Shown here one piece after another: positions 11,181-20,418 of a stretch of DNA of 23,894 nt; positions within the stretch are counted from its first letter, which is position 1, and the number at the start of each line of letters is the position of its first letter. Origin of the DNA: Saccoglossus kowalevskii (taxonomy: Eukaryota > Hemichordata > Enteropneusta > Harrimaniidae); NCBI RefSeq assembly GCF_000003605.2, contig NW_003135982.1, positions 1-23,894 on the forward strand, given 5' to 3'. The position numbers and the translations under genes are program-made. The notes beneath the pieces are model-generated. The model was given only the letters and a program-made list of their open reading frames with translations. It was not told where the DNA came from and made no database searches.

Positions 11181-12660
11181 GCATCCAATATGTCCCCTGC
11201 CATGATTATATGTTTGGGTGTTTCTAGTCGCTATGCCTCCAATATGTCCCCAGCCATGATTATATGTTTGAGTGTGTCTAGTCGCTATGCCTCCAATATG
11301 TCCCCTGCCACGATGATATGTTTTAGTGTGTCTAGTCGTTATGCCTCGGATATGTTTCCTGCCATGATTATATGTTTGGGTGTGTCTAGTCGCTATGCCT
11401 CCAATATGTCCCCTGCTATGATTGTATGTTTGAGTGCGTCTATAGTCGCTATTCCTCCAATATGTCCCCTGCCACGATGATATGTTTGAGTGTGTCTTGT
11501 CGTTATGCCTCGGATATGTTTCCTGCCATGATTATATGTTTGGGTGTGTCTAGTCGCTATGCCTCCAATATGTCCCCTGCTATGATTGTATGTTTGAGTG
11601 CGTCTATAGTCGCTATTCCTCCAATATGTCCCCTGCCATGATTATTTGTGTGAGTGGGGCTAGTCACTATGCCTCCAATATGTCCCCTGCCATGATTATA
11701 TGTTTGAGTGTGTCTAGTCGCTATGCCTCCAATATGTGCGCTGTCACGATAATATGTTTGAGTGTGTCTAGTCGCTATGCCTCCAATATGTCCCCTGCCA
11801 TGATTATATGTTTGAGTGTGTCTAGTCGCTATGCCTCCAATATGTCCCCTGCCATGATTATATGTTTGAGTGTGTCTAGTCGCTATGCCTCCAATATGTC
11901 CCCTGCCACGATTATATGTTTGAGTGTGTCTAGTCGCTATGCCTCCAGTATGTTCCCCACCATGATTATATGTTTGAGTGTGTCCAGTCGCTATGCATCC
12001 AATATGTCCCCTGCCATGATTATATGTTTGGGTGTGTCTAGTCGCTATGCCTCCAATATGTCCCCAGCCATGATTATATGTTTGAGTGTGTCTAGTCGCT
12101 ATGCCTCCAATATGTCCCCTGCCACGATGATATGTTTTAGTGTGTCTAGTCGTTATGCCTCGGATATGTTTCCTGCCATGATTATATGTTTGGGTGTGTC
12201 TAGTCGCTATGCCTCCAATATGTGCCCTGCTATGATTGTATGTTTGAGTGCGTCTATAGTCGCTATTCCTCCAATATGTCCCCTGCCACGATGATATGTT
12301 TGAGTGTGTCTAGTCGTTATGCCTCGGATATGTTTCCTGCCATGATTATATGTTTGGGTGTGTCTAGTCGCTATGCCTCCAATATGTCCCCTGCTATGAT
12401 TGTATGTTTGAGTGCGTCTATAGTCGCTATTCCTCCAATATGTCCCCTGCCATGATTATTTGTGTGAGTGGGGCTAGTCACTATGCCTCCAATATGTCCC
12501 CTGCCATGATTATATGTTTGAGTGTGTCTAGTCGCTATGCCTCCAATATGTGCGCTGTCACGATAATATGTTTGAGTGTGTCTAGTCGCTATGCCTCCAA
12601 TATGTCCCCTGCCATGATTATATGTTTGAGTGTGTCTAGTCGCTATGCCTCCAATATGTC
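11180..12660 (+). repeat. 814-bp 15-mer HOR, tandem duplication (family C)
   Basis: Row 1 starts near 11180 and row 2 near 11994. Matching marks are 814 bp apart: CCCCAGCC (11248 and 12062), TATAG (11441 and 12255, 11605 and 12419) and GTGTGAGTGGGG (11648 and 12462). The period equals 15 x 54 plus two 2-bp insertions. Each row contains two TATAG monomers 164 bp apart. Row 2 diverges at about 12660, where TGTCCGCTGCC replaces TGTCCCCTGCC. Visible differences are few, including TGTGCCCTGC near 12222 and TCTTGTCG near 11497. Confidence 0.92.
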
Positions 12661-12887
12661 CGCTGCCATGATTATATGTTTGAGTGTGTCTAGTCGCTAT
12701 GCCTCCAAAATGTTCCCCGCCATGATTATATGTTTAAGTGTATCTAGTGGCTATGCCACTAATATGTCTCCTGCCATGATTATATGTTTGAGTGTGCCTA
12801 GTCACTATGCCTCCAATATGTCCCCTGCCACGATGATATATTTGAGTGTGTCTAGTCGTTATGCCTCCAATATGTCCCCTGTCACGA
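12660..12887 (+). repeat. Junction monomers between family C and the tetramer repeat
   Basis: These monomers include AAAATGTTCCCCGCC, TTTAAGTGTATCTAGTGG (12733), GCCACTAAT and an ACGATGATATATTTG unit. The first part also occurs at 17368-17470 (offset 4708 from family C). The second part resembles family A order (GCCACTAAT, GCCTAGTC, ACGATGATATAT, ACGATAATATG). The sequence is therefore a splice of a family C tail and a family A piece, all in satellite phase. Confidence 0.7.
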
Positions 12888-13317
12888 TAATATGTTTGAG
12901 TGTGTCTAGTCGCTATGCCTCCAATATGTCCCCTGTCATGATTACATGTTTGAGTGTGTCTAGTCGCTATGCCTCCAATATGTCCCCTGCCATGATTATT
13001 TGTTTGAGTGTGTCTAGTCGCTATGCCTCCAAAATGTATGCTGCCATGATTATATGTTTGAGTGTGTCTAGTCGCTATGCCTCCAAAATGTTCCCGCCAT
13101 GATTATATGTTTGAGTGTATCTAGTCGCTATGCCTCCAATATGTCCCCTGTCATGATTACATGTTTGAGTGTGTCTAGTCGCTATGCCTCCAATATGTCC
13201 CCTGCCATGATTATTTGTTTGAGTGTGTCTAGTCGCTATGCCTCCAAAATGTATGCTGCCATGATTATATGTTTGAGTGTGTCTAGTCGCTATGCCTCCA
13301 AAATGTTCCCGCCATGA
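12888..13317 (+). repeat. 215-bp tetramer HOR, two tandem rows
   Basis: The ATTACATG monomer (GTCATG at 12935 and 13150), an ATTATTTG monomer, an AAAATGTATGCTGCC monomer and an AAAATGTTCCCGCC monomer repeat in order, 215 bp apart. The period is 4 x 54 minus 1. The single-base loss is in the C run of TTCCCGCC (near 13092 and 13306), where other copies have TTCCCCGCC. A third isolated TTCCCGCC occurs near 14228. The same tetramer occurs at 23525-23894. Confidence 0.88.
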
Positions 13318-15097
13318 TTATATGTTTGAGTGTATCTAGTCGCTATGCCTCTAATATGTCCCCTGCCATGATTATATGTTTGAGTGTGTCTAGTCGCTAG
13401 GCCTCTAATATGTCCCCTGCCATGATCATATGTTTGAGTGTGTCTAGTCGCTATGCCTCCAATATGTAACCTGCCATGATTATATGTTTGAGTGTGTCTA
13501 GTCGCTATGCCTCCAACAGGTCCCCTGCCACGATGATATATTTTAGTGTGTCTTGTCGTTATGCCTCGGATATGTTTCCTGCCATGATTGTATGTTTGAG
13601 TGTGTCTAGTTTTTATGCCTTCAATATGTCCCCTGCCATGATTATATGTTTGAGTGTGTCTAATCGTTATGCCTCCAATATGTCCCCTGCCATGATTATA
13701 TGTTTGAGTGTGTCTAGTCACTATGCCTCCAATATGTCCCCTGCTATGATTGTATGTTTGAGTGCATCTATAGTCGCTATTTCTCCAATATGTCCCCTGC
13801 CACGATGATATGTTTGAATGTGTCTAGTCGTTATGCCTCGGATATGTTTCCTGCCATGATTATATGTTTGGGTGTGTCTAGTCGCTATGCCTCCAATATG
13901 TCCCCTGCTATGATTGTATGATTGAGTACGTCTATAGTCGCTATTCCTCCAATATGTGCCCTGCCATGATTATTTGTGTGAGTGGGGCTAGTCACTATGC
14001 CTCCAATATGTCCCCTGCCATGATTATATGATTGAGTGTGTCTAGTCGCTATGCCTCCAATATGTGAGCTGTCACGATAATATGTTTGAGTCTGTCTAGT
14101 CGCTATGCCTCCAATATGTCCCCTGCCATGATTATTTGTTTGAGTGTGTCTAGTCGCTATGCCTACAAAATATCCGCTGCCATGATTATATGTTTGAGTG
14201 TGTCTAGTCGCTATGCCTCCAAAATGTTCCCGCCATGATTATATGTTTGAGTGTATCTAGTCGCTATGCCTTTAATATGTCCCCTGCCATGATTGTATGT
14301 TTCAGTGTGCCTAGTCTTTATGCCTCCAATATGTCCCCTGCCATGATTATATGTTTGAGTGTGTCTAGTCGCTATGCCTCTAATATGTCCCCTGCCATGA
14401 TCATATGTTTGAGTGTGTCTAGTCGCTATGCCTCCAATATGTAACCTGCCATGATTATATGTTTGAGTGTGTCTAGTCGCTATGCCTCCAACATGTCCCC
14501 TGCCACGATGATATATTTTAGTGTGTCTAGTCGTTATGCATCGGATATGTTTCCTGCCATGATTATATGTTTCGGTGTGTCTAGTCGTTATGCCTCTAAT
14601 ATGTCCCATGCCATGATTATATGTTTGAGTGTGTCTAGTCGCTATGCCTCCAATATATCCCCTGCCATGATTATATGTTTGAGTGTGTCTAGTCGCTATG
14701 CCTCCAATATGTCCGCTGCTATGATTATATGTTTGAGTGTGTCTAGTCGCTATGCCTCCAAAATGTTCCCAGCCATGATTATATGTTTGAGTGTATCTAG
14801 TCGCTATGCCTCTAATATGTTCCCTGCCATGATTGTATGTTTCAGTGTGCCTAGTCCTTATGCCTCCAATATGTAACCTGCCACGATGATATGTTTGAGT
14901 GTGTCTAGTCGCTATGCCTCCAATATGTAACCTGCCATGATTATATGTTTGAGTGTGTCTAGTCATTATGCATCCAATATGTTTCCTGCCATAATTATAT
15001 GTTTGAATGTGTCTAGTCGCTGTTCCTTAAATATGTTCCCTGCCATGATTATATATTTGAGTGTGCCTAGTCGCTATGCATCCAATATGTCCCTGTC
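13318..15097 (+). repeat. Degenerate sector of the array
   Basis: The array is continuous but this is its most mutated part. Relative to the consensus reading frame there are stops at 13398-13400 (TAG), 13467-13469 (TAA), 13919-13921 (TGA), 14029-14031 (TGA), 14065-14067 (TGA), 14442-14444 (TAA), 14874-14876 (TAA) and 14928-14930 (TAA). Two TATAG monomers (13769 and 13933) again lie 164 bp apart. The TGTAACC variant recurs at 13466 and 14441 (975 bp apart), so part of this sector is itself duplicated. One-base losses occur near 14228 and near 15088. Confidence 0.8.
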
Positions 15098-15370
15098 GTG
15101 ATTATATGTTTGAATGTGTCTAGTCGCTGTGCCTCCAATATGTTCCATGCCATGATTATATGTTTGAGTGTGTCTAGTCGCTACGCCTCTAATATGTCTC
15201 CTGCCATGATTGAATGTTTGAGTGTGTCTAGTTTTTATGCCTTCAATATGTCCCCTGCCATGATTATATGTTTGAGTGTGTCTAGTCGCTATGCCTCCAA
15301 TATGTCCCCTGCCATGATTATATGTTTGAGTGTGTCTAGTCACTATGCCTCCATATGTCCCCTGCCACGA
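15098..15370 (+). repeat. Short family A fragment
   Basis: Five monomers reproduce the order found at 1419 and 6507: TTTGAATGTGTC with CGCTGTGCC, TTCCATGC, a GATTGAATG or GATTGTATG unit with TAGTTTTTATGCC, then near-consensus units. The preceding 1-bp C loss (AATATGTCCCTGTC) is also shared, near 15088. A private 1-bp loss near 15352 (GCCTCCATATG) separates it from the following family B/C-like block. Confidence 0.75.
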
Positions 15371-16860
15371 TGATACGTTTGAGTGTGTCTAGTCGTTATG
15401 CCTCGGATATGTTTCCTGCCATGATTATATGTTTGGGTGTGTCTAGTTGCTATGCCTCCAATATGTCCCCTGCTATGATTGTATGTTTGAGTGCGTCTAT
15501 AGTCGCTATTTCTCCAATATGTCCCCTGCCACGATGATATGCTTGAGTGTGTCTAGTCGTTATGCCTCGGATATGTTTCTTGCCATGATTATATATGCTT
15601 GGGTGTTTCTAGTCGCTATGCCTCTAATATGTCCCCTGCCATGATTGTATGTTTGAGTGTGCCTAGTCTTTATGCCTCCAATATGTCCCCTGCCATGATT
15701 ATATGTTTGAGTGTGTCTAGTCGCTATGCCTATAATATGTCCCCTGCCATGATTATATGTTTTAGTGTGTCTAGTCGTTATGCCTCGGATATGTTTCCTG
15801 CCATGATTATATGTTTGAGTGTGTCTAGTCGCTATGCCTCCAATATGTCCGCTGTTATGATTATATGTTTCAGTGTGTCTAGTCGCTATGCCTCCAGTAT
15901 GTTCCCCACCATGATTATATGTTTGAGTGTGTCCAGTCGTTATGCATCCAATATGTCCCCTGCCATGATTATATGTTTGGGTGTGTCTAGTCACTCGGCC
16001 TCCAATATGTCACCTGCTATGATTATATGTTTGAGTGTGTCTAGTCTTTATGCCTCCAATATTTCCCCTGCCATGATTATATGTTTGAGTGTGTTTAGTC
16101 GCTATGCCTCTAATATGTCCCCTGCCATGATTATATGTTTGAGTGTGTCTAGTCGCTATGCCTCTAATATGTCTCCTGCCATGATTATATGTTTGAGTGT
16201 GCCTAGTCGCTATGCCTCCAATATGTCCCCTGCCACGATGATATATTTGAGTGTGTCTAGTCGTTATGCCTCCAATATGTTTCCTGCCATGATTATATAT
16301 TTCAATGGGTCTAGTCGCTATGCCTCCAATATGTCCCCTGCTATGATTATATATTTCAATGGGTCTAGTCGCTATGCCTCCAATATGTCCAATGCCATGA
16401 TTGTATGTTCGAGTGTGTCTAGTCGCTATGCCTCCAATATGTCCGCTTTTATGATTATATGTTTCAGTGTGTCTAGTCGCTGAGCATCCAAAATGTTCCC
16501 TGCCATGATTATATGTTTCAGTGTGTCTAGTCGCTATGCCTCCAATATGTCCGCTGCCGTGATTATTTGTTTGAGTGTGTCTAGTCGCTATGCCTCCAAT
16601 ATGTCCACTGTTATGATTATATGTTTCAGTGTGTCTAGTCGCTATGCCTCCAGTATGTTCCCCACCATGATTATATGTTTGAGTGTGTCCAGTCGCTATG
16701 CATCCAATATGTCCCCTGCCATGATTATATGTTTGGGTGTGTCTAGTCACTCGGCCTCCAATATGTCACCTGCTATGATTATATGTTTGAGTGTGTCTAG
16801 TCGCTATGCCTCCAATATGTCCCCTGCCATGATTATATGTTTGGGTGTGTCTAGTCGCTA
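15370..16860 (+). repeat. HOR family B, third segment
   Basis: Bases from about 15410 to 16480 align to 19251-20330 at a constant offset of 3841 bp. Shared marks are TATAG (15498 and 19339), the 2-bp gain in TATATATG (near 15594 and 19435), GCCTATAATATG, CCAGTATGTTCCCC, CACTCGGCC and the TTCAATGGG pair (16296 and 20137). From 15982 the block also aligns to 9925-10803 at 6057 bp. Private changes here include TGTCCGCTTTT near 16443 and CGCTGAGCATCC, which gives a TGA at 16481-16483. Confidence 0.87.
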
Positions 16861-17470
16861 TGCCTCCAATATGTCCCCTGCCATGATTGTAATGTTTGAG
16901 TGCGTCTATAGTCGCTATTCCTCCAATATGTGCCCTGCTTTGCTTGTATATTTGAGTGCGTCTAAAGTCGCTATTCCTCCAATATGTCCCCTGCCACGAT
17001 GATATGTTTGAGTGTGTCTAGTCGTTATGCCTCGGATATTTTTCCTGCCATGATTATATGTTTGGGTGCGTCTAGTCGCTATGCCTCCAATATGTCCCCT
17101 GCTATGATTGTATGTTTGAGTGCGTCTATAGTCGCTATTCCTCCAATATGTCCCCTGCCATGATTATTTGTGTGAGAGGGGCTAGTCACTATGCCTCCAA
17201 TATGTCCCCTGCCATGATTATATGTTTGAGTGTGTCTAGACGCTATGCCTCCAATATGTGCGCTGTCACGATAATATGTTTGAGTGTGTCTAGTCGCTAT
17301 GCCTCCAATATGTCCCCTGCCATGATTATATGTTTGAGTGTGTCTAGTCGCTATGCCTCCAATATGTCCGCTGCCATGATTATATGTTTGAGTGTGTCTA
17401 GTCGCTATGCCTCCATAATGTTCCCCGCCATGATTATATGTTTAAGTGTATCTAGTCGCTATGCCTCTAA
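16860..17470 (+). repeat. HOR family C, second locus
   Basis: Bases from about 17000 to 17470 align to 12290-12760 at offset 4708 bp. Shared marks are TATAG (17127), GTGTGAG (17170), TGTGCGCTGTCACG and TTTAAGTGTATC (17441). Upstream, TATAG (16907) and a TAAAG variant (16963) sit only 56 bp apart, so two 56-bp monomers are adjacent here. TAAAG to the next TATAG is again 164 bp. A 1-bp gain (GATTGTAATG) lies near 16891. Confidence 0.85.
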
Positions 17471-17769
17471 TATGTCCCCTGCCATGATTGTATGTTTGAA
17501 TGTGTCTAGTTTTTATGCCTTCAATATGTCCCCTGCCATGATTATATGTTTGAGTGTATCTAGTCGCTATGCCTCTAATATGTCCCCTGCCATGATTAAA
17601 TGTTTGAGTGTGTCTAGTCATTATGCATCCAATATGTCTCTGTCATGATTATATGTTTGAATGTGTCTAGTCGCTGTGCCTACAATATGTTCCATGCTAT
17701 GATTATGTTTGAGTGTGTCTAGTCGCTATGCTTCTAATATGTCTTCTGCCATGATTGTATGTTTGAGTG
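17471..17769 (+). repeat. Family A fragment preceding the 2.65-kb repeat
   Basis: The monomer order matches 1250-1500 and 6340-6590: TAGTTTTTATGCC, a TCTAGTCGC unit with GCCTCTAAT, GATTAAATG with GTCATTATG, a 1-bp loss (ATGTCTCTGTC near 17638), then CGCTGTGCC and TTCCATGC. A private 2-bp loss (CTATGATTATGTTTG near 17705) occurs just before the boundary. Confidence 0.75.
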
Positions 17770-20418
17770 TGTCTAGTCACTATGCCTCAAATATGTCCCC
17801 TGCCACGATGATACGTTTGAGTGTGTCTAGTCGTTATGCCTCGCATATGTTTCCTGCCATGATTATATGTTTGGGTGTGTCTAGTCGCTATGCCTCCAAT
17901 ATGTCCCCTGCTGTGATTGTATGTTTGAGTGTGTCCAGTCGCTATGCCTCTAATATGTCTCCTGCTATGATTATATGTTTGAGTGTGCCTAGTCGCTATG
18001 CCTCCAATATGTCCCCTGCCACGATGATATATTTGAGTGTGTCTAGTCGTTATGCCTCCAATATGTTTCCTGCCATGATTATATATTTCAATGGGTCTAG
18101 TCGCTATGCCTCCAATATGTCCCCTGCTATGATTATATATTTCAATGGGTCTAGTCGCTATGCCTCCAATATGTCCAATGCCATGATTGTATGTTTGAGT
18201 GTGTCTAGTCGCTATGCCTCCAATATGTCCGCTGTTATGATTATATGTTTCAGTGTGTCTAGTCGCTATGCATCCAATATGTCCAATGCCTTGATTGTAT
18301 GTTCAAGTGTGTCTAGTCGCTATGCCTCCAATATGTCAAATGCCATGATTGTATGTTCGAGTGTGTCTAGTCGCTATGCCTCCAATATGTCCACTGTTAT
18401 GATTATATGTTTCAGTGTGTCTAGTCGCTATGCCTCCAGTATGTTCCCCACCATGATTATATGTTTGAGTGTGTCCAGTCGCTATGCATCCAATATGTCC
18501 CCTGCCATGATTATATGTTTGGGTGTGTCTAGTCACTCGGCCTCCAATATGTGCGCTGTCACGATAATATGTTTGAGTGTGTCTAGTCGCTATGCCTCCA
18601 ATATGTCCCCTGCCATGATTATATGTTTGAGTATGTCTAGTCGCTATGCCTCCAATATGTCCGCTGCCATGATTATATGTTTGAGTGTGTCTAGTCGCTA
18701 TGCCTCCAATATGTCCCCTGCCACGATGATATATATGAGTGTGTCTAGTCGTTATGCCTCCAATATGTTTCCTGCCATGATTATATGTTTGAGTGTGTCT
18801 AGTCGCTATGCCTCGAGTATGTTCCCCACCATGATTATATGTTTGAGTGTGTCCAGTCGCTATGCATCCAATATGTCCCCTGTCATGATTATATGTTTGG
18901 GTGTGTCTAGTCGCTATGCCTCCAATATGTCCCCTGCCATGATTATATGTTTGAGTGTGTCTAGTCGCTATGCCTCCAATATGTCCCCTGCCATGATTAT
19001 ATGTTTGGGTGTGTCTAGTCGCTATGCCTCCAATATGTCCCCTGCCATGATTATATGTTTGAGTGTGTCTAGCAGCTATGCCTCCAATATGTCCGCTGTT
19101 ATGATTATATGTTTGAGGTGTCTAGTCGCTATGCCTCCAAAATGTTCCCTGCCATGATTGTATGGTTTAGTGCGTCTAGTCGCTATGCCTCCAATATGTC
19201 CCCTGCCATGATTATATGTTTTAGTGTGTCTAGTCGTTATGCCTCGGATATGTTTCCTGCCATGATTATATGTTTGGGTGTGTCTAGTTGCTATGCCTCC
19301 AATATGTCCCCTGCTATGATTGTATGTTTGAGTGCGTCTATAGTCTCTATTTCTTCAATATGTCCCCTGCCACGATGATATGTTTGAGTGTGTCTAGTCG
19401 TTATGCCTCGGATATGTTTCTTGCCATGATTATATATGTTTGGGTGTATCTAGTCGCTATGCCTCCAATATGTCCCCTGCCATGATTGTATGTTTGAGTG
19501 TGCCTAGTCTTTATGCCTCCAATAAGTCCCCTGCCATGATTATATGTTTGAGTGTGTCTAGTCGCTATGCCTATAATATGTCCCCTGCCATGATTATATG
19601 TTTTAGTGTGTCTAGTCGTTATGCCTCGGATATGTTTCCTGCCATGATTATATGTTTGAGTGTGTCTAGTCGCTATGCCTCCAATATGTCCGCTGTTATG
19701 ATTATATGTTTCAGTGTGTCTAGTCGCTATGCCTCCAGTATGTTCCCCACCATGATTATATGTTTGAGTGTGTGCAGTCGCTATGCATCCAAAATGTCCC
19801 CTGCCATGATTATATGTTTGGGTGTGTCTAGTCACTCGGCCTCCAATATGTCACCTGCTATGATTATATGTTTGAGTGTGTCTAGTCTATATGCCTCCAA
19901 TATTTCCCCTGCCATGATTATATGTTTGAGTGTGTTTAGTCGCTATGCCTCTAATATGTCCCCTGCCATGATTATATGTTTGAGTGTGTCTAGTCGCTAT
20001 GCCTCTAATATGTTTCCTGCCATGATTATATGTTTAAGTGTGCCTAGTCGCTACGCCTCCAATATGTCCCCTGCCACGATGATATATTTGAGTGTGTCTA
20101 GTCGTTATGCCTCAAATATGTTTCCTGCCATGATTATATATTTCAATGGGTCTAGTCGCTATGCCTCCAATATGTCCCCTGCTATGATTATATATTTCAA
20201 TGGGTCTAGTCGCTATGCCTCCAATATGTCCAATGCCATGATTGTATGTTCGAGTGTGTCTAGTCGCTATGCCTCCAATATGTCCGCTGTTATGATTATA
20301 TGTTTCAGTGTGTCTAGTCGCTATGCATCCAAAATGTTCCCTGCCATGATTATATGTTTGAGTGTGTCTAGTCGCTATGCCTCCAATATGTCTCCTGCCA
20401 TGATTATATGTTTGAGTG
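17770..20418 (+). repeat. 2.65-kb, 49-monomer HOR, row 1
   Basis: This row pairs with 20419-22900. Marks at offset 2649 include GCCTCAAATATG (17788 and 20437) and the TTCAATGGG pair (18082 and 20731). TTTGAGGTGTC recurs at 19112 and 21760, an offset of 2648 after a private 1-bp loss in row 2 near 21677. The period equals 49 x 54 plus 3, accounted for by two 2-bp gains (TATAG at 19339, TATATATG near 19435) and one 1-bp loss (19112). It contains two of the paired TTCAATGGG cassettes (18082 and 20137). The first half also matches 8795-9925 and the second half 15410-16480. Confidence 0.93.

Larger units (their letters stand above)
3437..19345 (+). repeat. Dispersed 56-bp monomer subfamily (TATAG insertion)
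   Basis: The consensus TCTAGTCGC becomes TCTATAGTCGC, a 2-bp gain, usually followed by CTATTCCTCC instead of CTATGCCTCC. I place copies at 3491, 3655, 11441, 11605, 12255, 12419, 13769, 13933, 15498, 16907, 16963 (as TAAAG), 17127 and 19339. Five pairs with 164-bp spacing are 3491/3655, 11441/11605, 12255/12419, 13769/13933 and 16963/17127. The 2-bp gain is a duplicated TA. Each copy shifts the consensus reading frame. Confidence 0.88.

Noticed and set aside
14211-14966. Minus-strand open frames rich in His, Thr and Gly (also 1395-2093, 16010-16750 and 21724-22317) as histidine-rich proteins
   Set aside because: They are the exact antisense codon register of the plus frame and are created by the monomer length being a multiple of three. 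They start and stop at random monomers and have no unique part.
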